A stretch of DNA of 45,143 nt from Clostridiales bacterium (GTDB taxonomy: Bacteria; Bacillota; Clostridia; Lachnospirales; Lachnospiraceae). Below the pieces are notes generated by a model that worked only from the letters and a program-made list of their open reading frames with translations, had not been told where the DNA came from and searched no databases. The DNA lies in assembly GCA_012523775.1 (NCBI GenBank), contig JAAYTK010000024.1, positions 1 through 45,143 on the forward strand. The letters are read 5' to 3'. The number at the start of each line of letters is the position of its first letter. Within the stretch, counting starts at the first letter, position 1. This document shows, piece after piece, positions 18,402 through 27,505 of this stretch. The position numbers and the translations under genes were made by a program.

Positions 18402-18430
18402 GGGGATGTTTTTCAAACATCCCCTTTCTA
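18402..18430 (+). terminator. Terminator of the pot operon
   Basis: GGGGATGTTT (18402-18411) pairs perfectly with AAACATCCCC (18415-18424) around a 3-base loop, followed by TTTCTAT. The T-run is weak but the stem is strong. Confidence 0.75.
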
Positions 18431-18486
18431 TCTAACCACAATCACTTCTTTATCTATATTATACTCTTAATATCCTTTCCCGATTA

Positions 18487-19491
18487 TTATCTTATTCTTT
18501 CAGGAAAACCTATCTTCTTCTGAACCTTGCGTAAGGTTTTATTGGCATAATATGAAGCCTTTTCTGCGTTATTCTTAATGACGGAATCAATATATGCCTT
18601 ATCCTTTTCCAGTTCATAAAATCTGTCCTGTACAGGCTTAAGCATGGCTGCTACTGATTCTCCGACCGCTATCTTAAACTCGCCGTAACCCTTACCCTCG
18701 AATTCCTTCTCTGTCTCTGCTATTGATTTACCCGTAGCTATACCATAGATTTCGATAAGATTACTAATTCCGGGCTTATCACTTGAATGGCGTATTTCAT
18801 TGTCCGAATCAGTGACTGCTCTCTTAAATTTACGGATAATAGTATCTGAATCATCAAGAAGGAATATGCTTGCATTCAAATTCTCATCGGATTTGGACAT
18901 CTTCTTTGTCGGTTCCTGAAGACTCATAATTCTGGCACCGGTCTTCTTTATATAAGGCTCCGGAACGGTAAATACATCACCATAAATCGAATTGAATCTC
19001 TGAGCAATATCTCTGGTTAGTTCGATATGCTGCTTCTGATCATCTCCCACGGGAACGATATCCGACTGGAATAATAAGATATCTGCCGCCATAAGAACCG
19101 GATAGGTAAACAGACCCGCATTGATGTTGTTCTCATTCTTTGAGGCCTTATCCTTATACTGGGTCATACGACTCAATTCACCCATATAGGCATAACAATT
19201 TAAAATCCAGCTTAGCTCTGCATGAGCAGGCACATGGGACTGATAATAAATGCAGTTCTTTTCAGGATTGAGACCGGCTGCAATATATAGCGTAAGTAGC
19301 GCCCTTGCCTTTCTTCTAAGCTCAGCAGGCTCCTGTCTCACAGTTATGGAATGCATATCGACCACACAATAAAAGCTTTCATACTCATCCTCAAGCTCAA
19401 TCCAATTCTTCAATGCTCCCAGGTAATTTCCCAAGTGCAGAGTACCCGTAGCCTGCATACCCGAGAATAATGATTTCTTACCGTTTAACAT
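18487..19491 (-). CDS. trpS: Tryptophanyl-tRNA synthetase
   Basis: A 334-residue class I synthetase that charges tRNA-Trp. The HIGH-type motif is TLHLGNYLG (about residues 17-25) and the KMSKS loop is at 197-201, preceded by MSLQEPTKK. Length matches bacterial TrpS. It lies 19 bases after a HAD phosphatase gene on the same strand and is probably cotranscribed with it. I see no T-box upstream, unlike leuS in this window. Confidence 0.97.
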   Translation of the reverse strand: MLNGKKSLFSGMQATGTLHLGNYLGALKNWIELEDEYESFYCVVDMHSITVRQEPAELRRKARALLTLYIAAGLNPEKNCIYYQSHVPAHAELSWILNCYAYMGELSRMTQYKDKASKNENNINAGLFTYPVLMAADILLFQSDIVPVGDDQKQHIELTRDIAQRFNSIYGDVFTVPEPYIKKTGARIMSLQEPTKKMSKSDENLNASIFLLDDSDTIIRKFKRAVTDSDNEIRHSSDKPGISNLIEIYGIATGKSIAETEKEFEGKGYGEFKIAVGESVAAMLKPVQDRFYELEKDKAYIDSVIKNNAEKASYYANKTLRKVQKKIGFPERIR

Positions 19492-19510
19492 TCAATCACT
19501 TCCATTTCGA

Positions 19511-20143
19511 TTATTTTTCTAATAATTTCAATAGCTCCGGGGGTGAATCAATGACATAATCAAATTCGTCAACCTGACCGAAGCCGTATCGTGCGTATAT
19601 AAATGGAACACCGGCCTCCTTAGACGCCTTGGCATCTCCTGCCGTATCCCCAATATATATTGGCCTTAGCAAATTATTCCTTTTAACCACCATCTTAATG
19701 TTATCTGCCTTAGGTTTACCGGACCTGCCGGGATATTCATAATCCGTAAAATACTCCTCAAGATGTGGATGTATCTTAAAGAGGCATTGAATATAACCCT
19801 CCTGACAGTTACTAACTATAAAAAGTTTATATTTTTTATGAAGCTCTTTTATGGTTTGCTCCATCCCAGGATATAAATCCACACCATGCTCGGCAAGATA
19901 TTCATTCTCATACTCACAGCATTTATGGATAATCTCAATGGCTTTCTTAGGAGGAACACTTTTGAACAGATTTACTCCGATATCGTCCAGAAGCCGCCCA
20001 AATAACCCCTTTAGCTTTTCTGCAGTAACCTCATCGGTAACCTCAGGATATTTATCTCTGAGTATCTCATTAAAAGCTACTGCCACCTTTTCCGTCGAAT
20101 CCCATAAGGTACCATCCAAGTCAAAAATTATGCCATCATACAT
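19511..20143 (-). CDS. HAD-family phosphatase, phosphoglycolate phosphatase-like
   Basis: A 210-residue haloacid dehalogenase-family hydrolase. Motif I is FDLDGTLWDS, with the nucleophile Asp8 and the acid/base Asp10. Motif II is the Ser in LFIVSNCQEG, and the late motif IYIGDTAGDAKASKEAGV carries the metal-binding aspartates. An inserted helical cap (about residues 18-80) marks subfamily I, which includes phosphoglycolate and beta-phosphoglucomutase-type enzymes. The substrate cannot be fixed from sequence. It heads the pair with trpS. Confidence 0.88.
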   Translation of the reverse strand: MYDGIIFDLDGTLWDSTEKVAVAFNEILRDKYPEVTDEVTAEKLKGLFGRLLDDIGVNLFKSVPPKKAIEIIHKCCEYENEYLAEHGVDLYPGMEQTIKELHKKYKLFIVSNCQEGYIQCLFKIHPHLEEYFTDYEYPGRSGKPKADNIKMVVKRNNLLRPIYIGDTAGDAKASKEAGVPFIYARYGFGQVDEFDYVIDSPPELLKLLEK

Positions 20144-20359
20144 ATAATCTTACCTTGCCTTTCTATTATGTAAAACTCTTAATGTATATTAATGTAACCT
20201 GTCTATAGTATTATTTACTCTACTCATCATATAATGCCGAAAAATAATCATAATGTCAACCCTACTTTGAATTATTCGATATATAATACCTTTAACTTCG
20301 TTTGCATTAATGACCTCTCCGTGAATATACTATAATGAATACATACAATAGGAGAAGCC

Positions 20360-21001
20360 ATGGCAGAGGATGGTTTACTGCATACGACTGAGCTATTAAG
20401 AACGGCTCTACCATATGTGGATGTAAAATCCAGATTAACCCTGGAATTGCTCGTCAAGCTTTACGAGCTAATACTTTGTATACGCAATTATACTACCCGA
20501 AATATATCATCCTGTAGCTATCAAAATGAAAAGATTGACATGGAGACCCTGTTGAATAACATCAGACCAAAGTGCAATGAAAAAGAGAGAAGCTTTGTCG
20601 ATCGGATGTTAAATATATTCCAGGCTAAAAGGATGTTCGAAATGTATAATACATATATGGAAGCCATGAATGCCATGGAGGGCTTTGAGGGCTTTGGCGG
20701 AAATAATAACGGCAATGATTCCGATGAAAATACAGATAACATAAAGGACTACGACTTTTCTTCAATTTTTGGTGATAACCCCAATTCGGATGACATATAT
20801 GATATAGCCACGAAAAATAATGATTTTTCTGGTGAATCCGTCGATGATAATACGTCAGATTACGATAACAACAGTATGTTTGAAGAACTGAAGGCCATGA
20901 TACCGCCTGACCAAATGGAAACATTTGAAAACCTAAGAATGCTTTTTGGTTCGATGTCATATGATGATAGTAACAAACCGGATGAAAACAAGGAGAAATA
21001 A
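20360..21001 (+). CDS. Unknown acidic protein, paralogue of the next gene
   Basis: A 213-residue soluble protein I do not recognise. The N-terminal half is helical (YVDVKSRLTLELLVKLYELI; ERSFVDRMLNIFQAKRMFEMYNTYMEAM, residues about 19-110). A Gly/Asn/Asp-rich, probably disordered acidic linker spans about 112-175. A final helix, MIPPDQMETFENLRMLFGSM, follows. The N-terminal helices and spacing resemble the whole of the next protein, suggesting a duplicated module. It starts with an AGGAG site five bases before the ATG. It is followed one base later by its smaller neighbour. Confidence 0.78.
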   Translation: MAEDGLLHTTELLRTALPYVDVKSRLTLELLVKLYELILCIRNYTTRNISSCSYQNEKIDMETLLNNIRPKCNEKERSFVDRMLNIFQAKRMFEMYNTYMEAMNAMEGFEGFGGNNNGNDSDENTDNIKDYDFSSIFGDNPNSDDIYDIATKNNDFSGESVDDNTSDYDNNSMFEELKAMIPPDQMETFENLRMLFGSMSYDDSNKPDENKEK

Positions 21002-21002
21002 T

Positions 21003-21281
21003 ATGGCTGATTCCTCTTATAATGATAATCCCAAAATGAAAAATATTGACCCTCGTAAACTTGCCATACTTATAGAATTAATGAAGGAAGCTAAGGGAAA
21101 ACCTATGGATAAATTACTTCCGCTAATAATAAGTACCAATAAAAAGCTTCAGGAGCAGCAGCTAAGTTTTACCAAGGATGAGAGCGAATTAATGATAGAA
21201 ATACTGACTAAGAATATGTCTGCGAAGGAGAAGGTCCAATTTGAGATGTTAAGAAAATTTATGGAAACAAGAAGGCAATAA
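21003..21281 (+). CDS. Unknown small helical protein
   Basis: A 92-residue, highly charged helical protein of unknown function. Its pattern (NIDPRKLAILIELMKEA ... KDESELMIEILTKNMSAKEK ... FEMLRKFME) parallels the helical half of the preceding gene. The start at 21003 is fixed by AGGAG seven bases upstream and by its position one base after the previous stop; the frame is open further upstream but lacks a ribosome site. The two genes form a two-gene operon ending in a bidirectional terminator. Confidence 0.78.
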   Translation: MADSSYNDNPKMKNIDPRKLAILIELMKEAKGKPMDKLLPLIISTNKKLQEQQLSFTKDESELMIEILTKNMSAKEKVQFEMLRKFMETRRQ

Positions 21282-21287
21282 TTTAAG

Positions 21288-21314
21288 AAAGAGTTTCGCG
21301 AGCGAAACTCTTTT
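21288..21314. terminator. Bidirectional terminator
   Basis: AAAGAGTTTCG (21288-21298) pairs perfectly with CGAAACTCTTT (21303-21313) around CGAG. There is TTTT on the plus strand and a T-rich exit (CTCTTTCTT) on the minus strand, serving the unknown pair and pgsA. Confidence 0.85.
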
Positions 21315-21319
21315 GATTT

Positions 21320-21922
21320 CTATATCGTATCTGCTTTGACCTCTTTCTCCAGCTTAACCTCACGATACATCCTTATATATTCTCTAGCGTATAGGGCAAA
21401 TGACAAGGCCAGAAAGACACCACAAATCAATAAAAGTACATTTACTATCGACTGGTTTAATGTTGGTACTGCAACAAGCACCAGCATAACCGCGTAGAAA
21501 ACCATCGTCGAGACCTTACCAAACCATTTTGAACCATCCAACCTCTTTCCCTTTTTCAGCATTGCCAGACCTGCCACAAGCATAAACAACTGCATTACAA
21601 CAAAAAGAACTAATAGCAGGAACATATACTTAATCTTAACAATAAGCACAAATAAAAGAGCTGCTTGGGTCAGTTTATCTGCCAAAGGATCGATAAGCTT
21701 ACCAAACTCTGTTACCATATCAAATGTCCTTGCTATAAATCCATCTAAGAAATCTGTAAGACCTGAGGCGAGAACAATAGCTGCCGCACGTATATACTCG
21801 CTAGGCTCTTCAGCCTTGATGTATTGTACTACAAATAATGGTATCAGTAAGAATCGGATATAGCATAGAATATTCGGTATACTCCATAGATCTCTTTTAG
21901 AAAACTTCGCCAACACTTTCAT
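21320..21922 (-). CDS. pgsA: CDP-alcohol phosphatidyltransferase, probable phosphatidylglycerophosphate synthase
   Basis: A 200-residue integral membrane enzyme with several transmembrane helices. The complete CDP-alcohol motif DG-x2-AR-x8-G-x3-D-x3-D occupies residues 60-82, with Asp60, Asp78 and Asp82. The best match is PgsA, which makes phosphatidylglycerophosphate from CDP-diacylglycerol and glycerol 3-phosphate. The start MKVLAKFSKRDLWSIPNILCYIRF has the usual IPN-x-L motif. A related alcohol substrate cannot be excluded. The ribosome site AGAGGAAC lies four bases from the ATG. Confidence 0.88.
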   Translation of the reverse strand: MKVLAKFSKRDLWSIPNILCYIRFLLIPLFVVQYIKAEEPSEYIRAAAIVLASGLTDFLDGFIARTFDMVTEFGKLIDPLADKLTQAALLFVLIVKIKYMFLLLVLFVVMQLFMLVAGLAMLKKGKRLDGSKWFGKVSTMVFYAVMLVLVAVPTLNQSIVNVLLLICGVFLALSFALYAREYIRMYREVKLEKEVKADTI

Positions 21923-22071
21923 ATTAGTTCCTCTCTATTAAAGTTTATGCAAATGCAACTAGAAATTAAATCAGAATCAATCTATATGTAATGTATATGA
22001 ATAACAAAGATATTTATATCACTTATACGTGGATTGTACCATATTTTTGTTTATTATTAAAGATATTTTTT

Positions 22072-22139
22072 GAAAACCCTCTCATTTAATTATTCCCGAA
22101 TTATTTTTTCTATAACAACAGGAAAACGAGAGGGTTTTC
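22072..22139. repeat. Long inverted repeat between pgsA and leuS
   Basis: GAAAACCCTCTC (22072-22083) is the exact complement of GAGAGGGTTTTC (22128-22139), with 44 bases between. The right arm can also fold alone (GAAAAC 22122-22127 with GTTTTC 22134-22139). It probably forms the leuS transcript end, but neither strand has a classical T-run after it. Confidence 0.6.
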
Positions 22140-22150
22140 ATATTTATAGC

Positions 22151-24556
22151 TTATCTTACCACAATATTTACTATTTTGCCGGGAACGTATATTTCCTTTA
22201 TAATGTTACCCGTAAGCTTATCGGCATATACCTCCTTAGCCGTAGAAACCACGTCCTCCTTAGGAGCATCTGCATCTATCATTATGGTACCCCTGGTTTT
22301 TCCGTTAATCTGGACTGCAATTTCTATCTTGTCATCCTTCATTTTCTCCTTATCGTAGGTAGGCCAGGTGTTTTCAAATACCGAGCCTGTATGACCCAAT
22401 TGCGACCACAGCTCTTCACTTACATGAGGTGCAAAAGGTGCCATAAGGATTACCGCAGTCTCCAAGGTCTCTTTATCAATTCCTCCGGATTTTTTAGATA
22501 TGTCTATCATTTTGTTGTTGTATTCCATAAAGCCACTCACAACCGTATTCAGACTAAAGCTTTCCACCCTTGTGGTTATATCATGGACGAATCGGTTACG
22601 AAGCTTTATCATCTCCTCTGAGGCTTTAACCGTCTTATCCTTATTCTCCATTACCAATTTGAAGAAGCGGTTAATGAACCGATATACTCCGTCTATTCCT
22701 CTGTCATCCCATTCTGAATCCAGCTCAGGGGGACCTACGAATAATTCATACATTCTTAAGGAGTCACAGCCATAATCCTTAATTAAATCATCCGGTGAAA
22801 CAACATTTCCTTTGGATTTACTCATCTTGGCTCCGTCCTTACCAATCATACCCTGATTAAAGAGTCTGATAAAAGGTTCGTCAAAATCGATCACCCCGAT
22901 GTCCTTCAGAAACTTGGTGTAAAATCTGGAGTACAAAAGATGAAGCACGGCATGCTCAATTCCACCGATATACATATCCACAGGCAGATATTTTTTTGCC
23001 TTTTCTTTGCTGATAAGCTCCTTATCATTCTTGTTATCTACATAACGAAGGAAATACCATGAAGAACCTGCCCATTGTGGCATGGTATTGGTTTCTCTCT
23101 TAGCAGGCTTACCACATGTAGGGCAGCTGGTATTAACCCATTCATGTATATTGGCAAGAGGAGACTCACCTGTACCTGTAGGTTCATATTTTTCTACATC
23201 AGGCAGTAATAAGGGTAATTCCTCCTCTGGAATAGGAACCGCACCACAATGCTCACAGTGAACAATGGGAATAGGTTCTCCCCAATACCTTTGACGTGAG
23301 AATATCCAGTCGCGAAGCTTATAGTTTACCGTCTTCTTTCCTATGCCCTGCTTCTCTAATAAATCGGGAATCTCATCCTTAGCTGTCTCTGAATCCATTC
23401 CATTCCAATCGCCTGAATTAATCATGATTCCCGGCAGTGTATATGCCTCGGTTAATTCTTCCTCTTTGCCGTCCTTGGATATTACCTGGACAATCGGTAT
23501 GCCGAACTTGGTGGCAAACTCAAAGTCTCTTTCATCGTGGGCAGGTACACACATTATGGCTCCCGTACCGTAATCAGCCAGTACATAGTCTGACAGCCAA
23601 ATTGGAATCGGTTTATTGGTAACCGGATTTATGGCATAGCTTCCCGTAAATACACCCGTCTTATCCTTATCCTGAAGACGGTCTACGGAGGATTTCATAG
23701 AAGCCTTATAAATATATTCTTCAACAGCCTTCTTCTGTTCAGGAACGGCCAGCTTTGAAGCGAGCTCATGCTCCGGAGCAAGTACCATAAATGTAGCACC
23801 ATATAAGGTATCGGGTCTTGTGGTATATACACGGATGGATTCGTCGCTTCCTTCAACCGCAAAGTCCACCTCGGCACCGTAACTCTTACCTATCCAATCG
23901 GACTGCATTTTCTTAACCTTCTCAGGCCAATCAAGCTTATCCAAATCCTCTAATAAGCGATCTGCATAATGGGTAATCCTTAACATCCACTGCTTTAGAT
24001 TCTTCTTAGTCACAGAGGCACCACAGCGTTCACATCCGCCGTTTACAACCTCCTCGTTTGCCAGACCCGTCTTACAGGAAGGACACCAGTTTATGGGCAT
24101 TTCCTTCTCATATGCCAGACCTGCCTTGAACATTTTTACGAATATCAATTGTGTCCATTTATAAAAGCTTGGATCTGTAGTACTAAGCTCCATATCCCAA
24201 TCATAAATTGCCGAAATATCTTTAATCTGCTTCTTGAATTTAGCTATATTCTCATCCGTGGCTTTACTCGGATGAATACCCTTCTGGATTGCATAATTTT
24301 CAGCAGGAAGACCAAAGGCATCCCAGCCCATCGGATGGATGACATGATATCCATTAAGCAACTTATATCTGCTCCATACATCACTTATTACATAACATCT
24401 CCAGTGTCCGACGTGAAGCCCGCTACCGGATGGATATGGGAACATATCCAGACAGTAATATTTAGGCCTCTTACCGTCGTTTACATTGACCGGATGCTCC
24501 TCCCAGTACTTTCTCCATTTCTTTTCGATTTCCTTATGATTATAAGGTGTTGACAT
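22151..24556 (-). CDS. leuS: Leucyl-tRNA synthetase
   Basis: An 801-residue class Ia synthetase that charges tRNA-Leu. The HIGH motif is HVGH at 48-51 in PYPSGSGLHVGH, and KMSKS is at 577-581. Two zinc-knuckle-like Cys pairs are present (WCPSCKTG...GGCERCG and CEHCG...CPTCG). The editing domain contains the T-rich YTTRPDTLYGATFMV segment. Length is normal for bacterial LeuS. AAGGAGGAG precedes the ATG, and the gene has its own promoter and a T-box leader. Confidence 0.98.
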   Translation of the reverse strand: MSTPYNHKEIEKKWRKYWEEHPVNVNDGKRPKYYCLDMFPYPSGSGLHVGHWRCYVISDVWSRYKLLNGYHVIHPMGWDAFGLPAENYAIQKGIHPSKATDENIAKFKKQIKDISAIYDWDMELSTTDPSFYKWTQLIFVKMFKAGLAYEKEMPINWCPSCKTGLANEEVVNGGCERCGASVTKKNLKQWMLRITHYADRLLEDLDKLDWPEKVKKMQSDWIGKSYGAEVDFAVEGSDESIRVYTTRPDTLYGATFMVLAPEHELASKLAVPEQKKAVEEYIYKASMKSSVDRLQDKDKTGVFTGSYAINPVTNKPIPIWLSDYVLADYGTGAIMCVPAHDERDFEFATKFGIPIVQVISKDGKEEELTEAYTLPGIMINSGDWNGMDSETAKDEIPDLLEKQGIGKKTVNYKLRDWIFSRQRYWGEPIPIVHCEHCGAVPIPEEELPLLLPDVEKYEPTGTGESPLANIHEWVNTSCPTCGKPAKRETNTMPQWAGSSWYFLRYVDNKNDKELISKEKAKKYLPVDMYIGGIEHAVLHLLYSRFYTKFLKDIGVIDFDEPFIRLFNQGMIGKDGAKMSKSKGNVVSPDDLIKDYGCDSLRMYELFVGPPELDSEWDDRGIDGVYRFINRFFKLVMENKDKTVKASEEMIKLRNRFVHDITTRVESFSLNTVVSGFMEYNNKMIDISKKSGGIDKETLETAVILMAPFAPHVSEELWSQLGHTGSVFENTWPTYDKEKMKDDKIEIAVQINGKTRGTIMIDADAPKEDVVSTAKEVYADKLTGNIIKEIYVPGKIVNIVVR

Positions 24557-24603
24557 AATTTCTCCTCCTTAATTAATATCCATTCGTATAATAAAATAAT
24601 AAC

Positions 24604-24636
24604 AAAAAACCTTTCATCAACATAAGAGACGAAAGG
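24604..24636 (-). terminator. Regulated terminator of the leuS T-box
   Basis: Read on the minus strand, CCTTTCGTC and GATGAAAGG form a stem of about 9 bp with one mismatch, followed by TTTTTT (24609-24604). The T-box sequence overlaps its upstream side, as needed for antitermination. Confidence 0.88.
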
Positions 24637-24835
24637 CTAATCCGTGGTACCACTCTAATTCGTAATCTTCAGGACTTAAGCCCTTAATAATTACGCACTT
24701 GATTTCGATAACGGGAATACCGTCCCGACCTACTTATGTTCAACCGGGAAGCTCAAAGGCGAGTTGGGAGACTGTTGCTGCTGCCTCTCACCAAACGGCA
24801 GCTCTCTGAAAGCACATATTCTCTTAATACTCCTT
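24604..24835 (-). ncRNA. T-box leader of leuS
   Basis: On the minus strand the leader shows the conserved stem I AGAGAGCTGCCG-TTTGGTGAGAGGCAG region (near 24785-24815), then the T-box GAGTGGTACCACGG (about 24640-24655), then a terminator. It senses uncharged tRNA through codon-anticodon and acceptor-end pairing. A Leu CTC triplet at 24763-24761 is the best specifier candidate; a second CTC is at 24770-24768. The competing terminator is listed separately. Confidence 0.93.
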
Positions 24836-24903
24836 ATCATAGCTTATATACTATAATATTTTATTATATAGAACACTCTGTTTTCTTTGATATTTATTAT
24901 ACT

Positions 24904-24931
24904 AATATAACATGACTTTGTTATTTGTCAA
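24904..24931 (-). promoter_or_regulatory. leuS promoter
   Basis: TTGACA (24931-24926), 16-bp spacer, TATATT (24909-24904), preceded by TG as in an extended -10. It lies only eight bases after the response-regulator stop codon, so leuS is uncoupled from the two-component operon. Confidence 0.7.
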
Positions 24932-24939
24932 GTTTTGAT

Positions 24940-25629
24940 TTATGTATTCTTGTTGCTTATGTTTGTACTTACCATTCCACTTTCAACGGCATATGCAATT
25001 ACCTGGGCTTTATTATCCAAATGAAGAATATCAACTATTCTTCCCATATGATATTTAACAGTACGCTCACTTAAACCGAGAATTTCTCCGACCTTTTTAT
25101 ATGTTTTGCCTGACGCTATTAAAGCGAGTAATTCCAGCTGTCTGCTGTTTAATTTCTCGTTTTCTGTATTCGCATCGTCTCTTATAGTGCCTTTTTCCGT
25201 ATTATCCTGCTTCTTATTAAATTCTGATAGTATTTTGGCCGCCAAAACTGGAGACAGAGGTATCTCACCATCTTCTACCTGCTTTATTTTATTTATCAGC
25301 TCTTTACCGTCAGTGTTTTTTACAAGGTATCCGCTGGCTCCAAGCTTTATTGCTTCAAATATATCTTCGTGATCGTCTGAGGTGGTTAGCATAATCACCT
25401 TTATATCAGGCATCTCCGCCTTAATTATTTTTAAGGCGTCTATACCATCCATATCAGGCATCATAATATCCATAAGTATTATGTCAGGCATTAGAATCCT
25501 TGCCTTTGTAATGGCTTCTCTTCCGTTTCTTGCTTTACCGACAATATTTACTTTGTACGCCTCAAGAAGATACTGAAGTCCTTCTAAGAATAATTTATGA
25601 TCATCAACTATCATAACCTTGGATTTCAC
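24940..25629 (-). CDS. Response regulator, NarL/LuxR type
   Basis: A 229-residue two-domain response regulator. The receiver domain (1-125) has the acidic pair Asp9/Asp10, the phosphoacceptor Asp54 (ILMDIMMPD) and the conserved Lys in YLVKNTDG. A LuxR-type helix-turn-helix is at about 160-205 (RQLELLALIASGKTYKKVGEILGLSERTVKYH). The start is GTG (25629-25627) with a G-rich ribosome site inside the kinase gene; the frames overlap by 26 bases, so kinase and regulator are coupled. Targets are unknown. Confidence 0.93.
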   Translation of the reverse strand: MKSKVMIVDDHKLFLEGLQYLLEAYKVNIVGKARNGREAITKARILMPDIILMDIMMPDMDGIDALKIIKAEMPDIKVIMLTTSDDHEDIFEAIKLGASGYLVKNTDGKELINKIKQVEDGEIPLSPVLAAKILSEFNKKQDNTEKGTIRDDANTENEKLNSRQLELLALIASGKTYKKVGEILGLSERTVKYHMGRIVDILHLDNKAQVIAYAVESGMVSTNISNKNT

Positions 25630-27343
25630 TTATATCCATCCCCCTCTCAAGCGGTACCCGAAGTCTTATTCGACTCCCCTTTCCCGGCTTTGAATCAATA
25701 TCCAATATACCTCCCATTTCAGACACACGCTCATGCATGATCTTTAGTCCAAAGCTTTGCCTTGCTTTATCCTTCATGTGCTTATTTTCGAATCCCTTTC
25801 CGTCATCGCTTATTATTACCGTAAGATTATTCTCCTCGATATCACAGGTCAAAAATAGATTTTCTGCTTCAGCATGCTTTCTGACATTATTCAAAGCTTC
25901 CTTTATAATATTTAAAATATGTATGCGAACATTTGGTGATATTACTGCATCACGAAACTCAGGTGTTATTTTTCTATTAACATTAATTGCTGTCTGTAAT
26001 TCATAATTAGTAATTTCTTTATTTAGGGCTGCTATAAAATCTATTTCTATAAGTTCAGAATTTCGCACATCACGAATATATTCTCTTATCTGTTGATGTG
26101 ATTTCTGAGCAACCTCAACCAATTTATCCAGCTTATCGGAATATACTCCGATACCTGCATCTCTAAGCTCTTTCTGTACTGCCTGTGCCTGTAAATTGAT
26201 ATAGCCTAAAACCTGTCCGAGATTATCGTGAAGGTCACGTACCATTCTAAGCCTTTCGTCTCTTACTGCCTGCTTCCACTGTCTGTCATAAAATTCTTTT
26301 TCAATTAACTTCTTTTCCGTAATATCATATACAACAACAATTCTGCCTATCTCATTTCCATTGGAATCCTTTAGAACCGATAATAACGCTTCATATATCT
26401 CATGTCTGTCAGGCTTAACAATGCTGAATTCTGTTCGGGATATTGATTCATTATAAAATAAATCAAGCAGCTCAGGGATATGATTGCAGACATCCTGAAT
26501 ATACCTTGATGTAATTTGCTCGATGGGGAGTCCTATGATGTTAATAAGTACCGGATTAATATCCAGTATTCTGTCCTGTAAATCCAATACCATAACACCG
26601 ACTTCCATGTTTTCTATCACTGTTGCACGGGCTAAAGGAACCAAATCAAACATTCTGTATCTTAAAATACTCCATGCAATAATTATCCCGGCAGGCCCGA
26701 AAAATACCGGCGTAATGTCATACCCCTTAATCGGACTCAGTCCGGTTATATACAGTAAATTCGGTATAACGATTAAGCTGACACCAATTAAGAGTGCTAT
26801 TGCCTGTTTTCTGTAAATTGCTTTTCTCTTAATTACCGTTGTCAATAAAATCCAAATTGCACTTAGATTCAACACATGGGAATGTAGTGCATGGATATAA
26901 AAGAAAGGCCCATACTGCTTCTTAATAACAGGAAAGGCTCCGCTATAATCCATTTGGAAGCCATATCTCACCAACCCGTGATATTTATCAGTCCATATAA
27001 GCATTATGGTTACAGTGGGAATAATAAACAGCCATATTAATTTTTTTATATTAAGCCCTTTCTCATAATCGGTAAATTCAAGACAGAGAATGAACATAAC
27101 TACCGGGGAAAAGCAATAGGCAATATACTGAACATTGGCCCAGAACAGCTTCACATCTAATACAGTAGCCGACATTTCCATGGCATTGGGAATAGACCAC
27201 AATGTTACAATAAACATGGATATGGCAAAGCTTATTGCACCCTTTGAGCGTCTGCACCTAACAAGTGCATAAATGCCTAAGAATATAGTCATAAGCCCTG
27301 ATATAATAAGAAGCCAAATATATGATATAAATCTGTATGGCAA
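25604..27343 (-). CDS. Sensor histidine kinase with 7-helix, PAS and HisKA_3 domains
   Basis: A membrane kinase of about 579 residues. The N-terminal 220 residues contain about seven hydrophobic helices like the 7TM histidine-kinase sensor domain. A PAS domain follows (about 235-345, MEVGVMVLDLQDRILDINP). The HisKA_3 phosphorylation helix has the acceptor His at about residue 372 (RDLHDNLGQ). The ATPase domain has the usual N box (NIIKEALNNVRKHAEA) and DDGKGFE. I chose the TTG at 27343 because GGAGGGG lies seven bases upstream; a GTG 21 bases earlier has no such site. It pairs with the overlapping LuxR-type regulator. The signal is unknown. Confidence 0.9.
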   Translation of the reverse strand: MPYRFISYIWLLIISGLMTIFLGIYALVRCRRSKGAISFAISMFIVTLWSIPNAMEMSATVLDVKLFWANVQYIAYCFSPVVMFILCLEFTDYEKGLNIKKLIWLFIIPTVTIMLIWTDKYHGLVRYGFQMDYSGAFPVIKKQYGPFFYIHALHSHVLNLSAIWILLTTVIKRKAIYRKQAIALLIGVSLIVIPNLLYITGLSPIKGYDITPVFFGPAGIIIAWSILRYRMFDLVPLARATVIENMEVGVMVLDLQDRILDINPVLINIIGLPIEQITSRYIQDVCNHIPELLDLFYNESISRTEFSIVKPDRHEIYEALLSVLKDSNGNEIGRIVVVYDITEKKLIEKEFYDRQWKQAVRDERLRMVRDLHDNLGQVLGYINLQAQAVQKELRDAGIGVYSDKLDKLVEVAQKSHQQIREYIRDVRNSELIEIDFIAALNKEITNYELQTAINVNRKITPEFRDAVISPNVRIHILNIIKEALNNVRKHAEAENLFLTCDIEENNLTVIISDDGKGFENKHMKDKARQSFGLKIMHERVSEMGGILDIDSKPGKGSRIRLRVPLERGMDISEIQGYDS

Positions 27344-27364
27344 TACTATTCCCCTCCCCACCAC

Positions 27365-27505
27365 TATTAATTAATTATAACACAGCATATATTAATGGAA
27401 AATAATCTTTTGGCAAAAAGTACACTTTGCTAAAAATATCATAAAAACCATGAACTCTAATATATTGTTACATAAGCTTTTGAAGGTGTAAGGAGAGATT
27501 CATAA
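27365..27505. other. Divergent intergenic region
   Basis: These 141 bases separate the divergent kinase and DedA genes. They contain an imperfect palindrome around 27412-27430 (GCAAAAAGTACACTTTGC) that could be a regulator site for either gene. I could not assign promoters with confidence. Confidence 0.4.
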
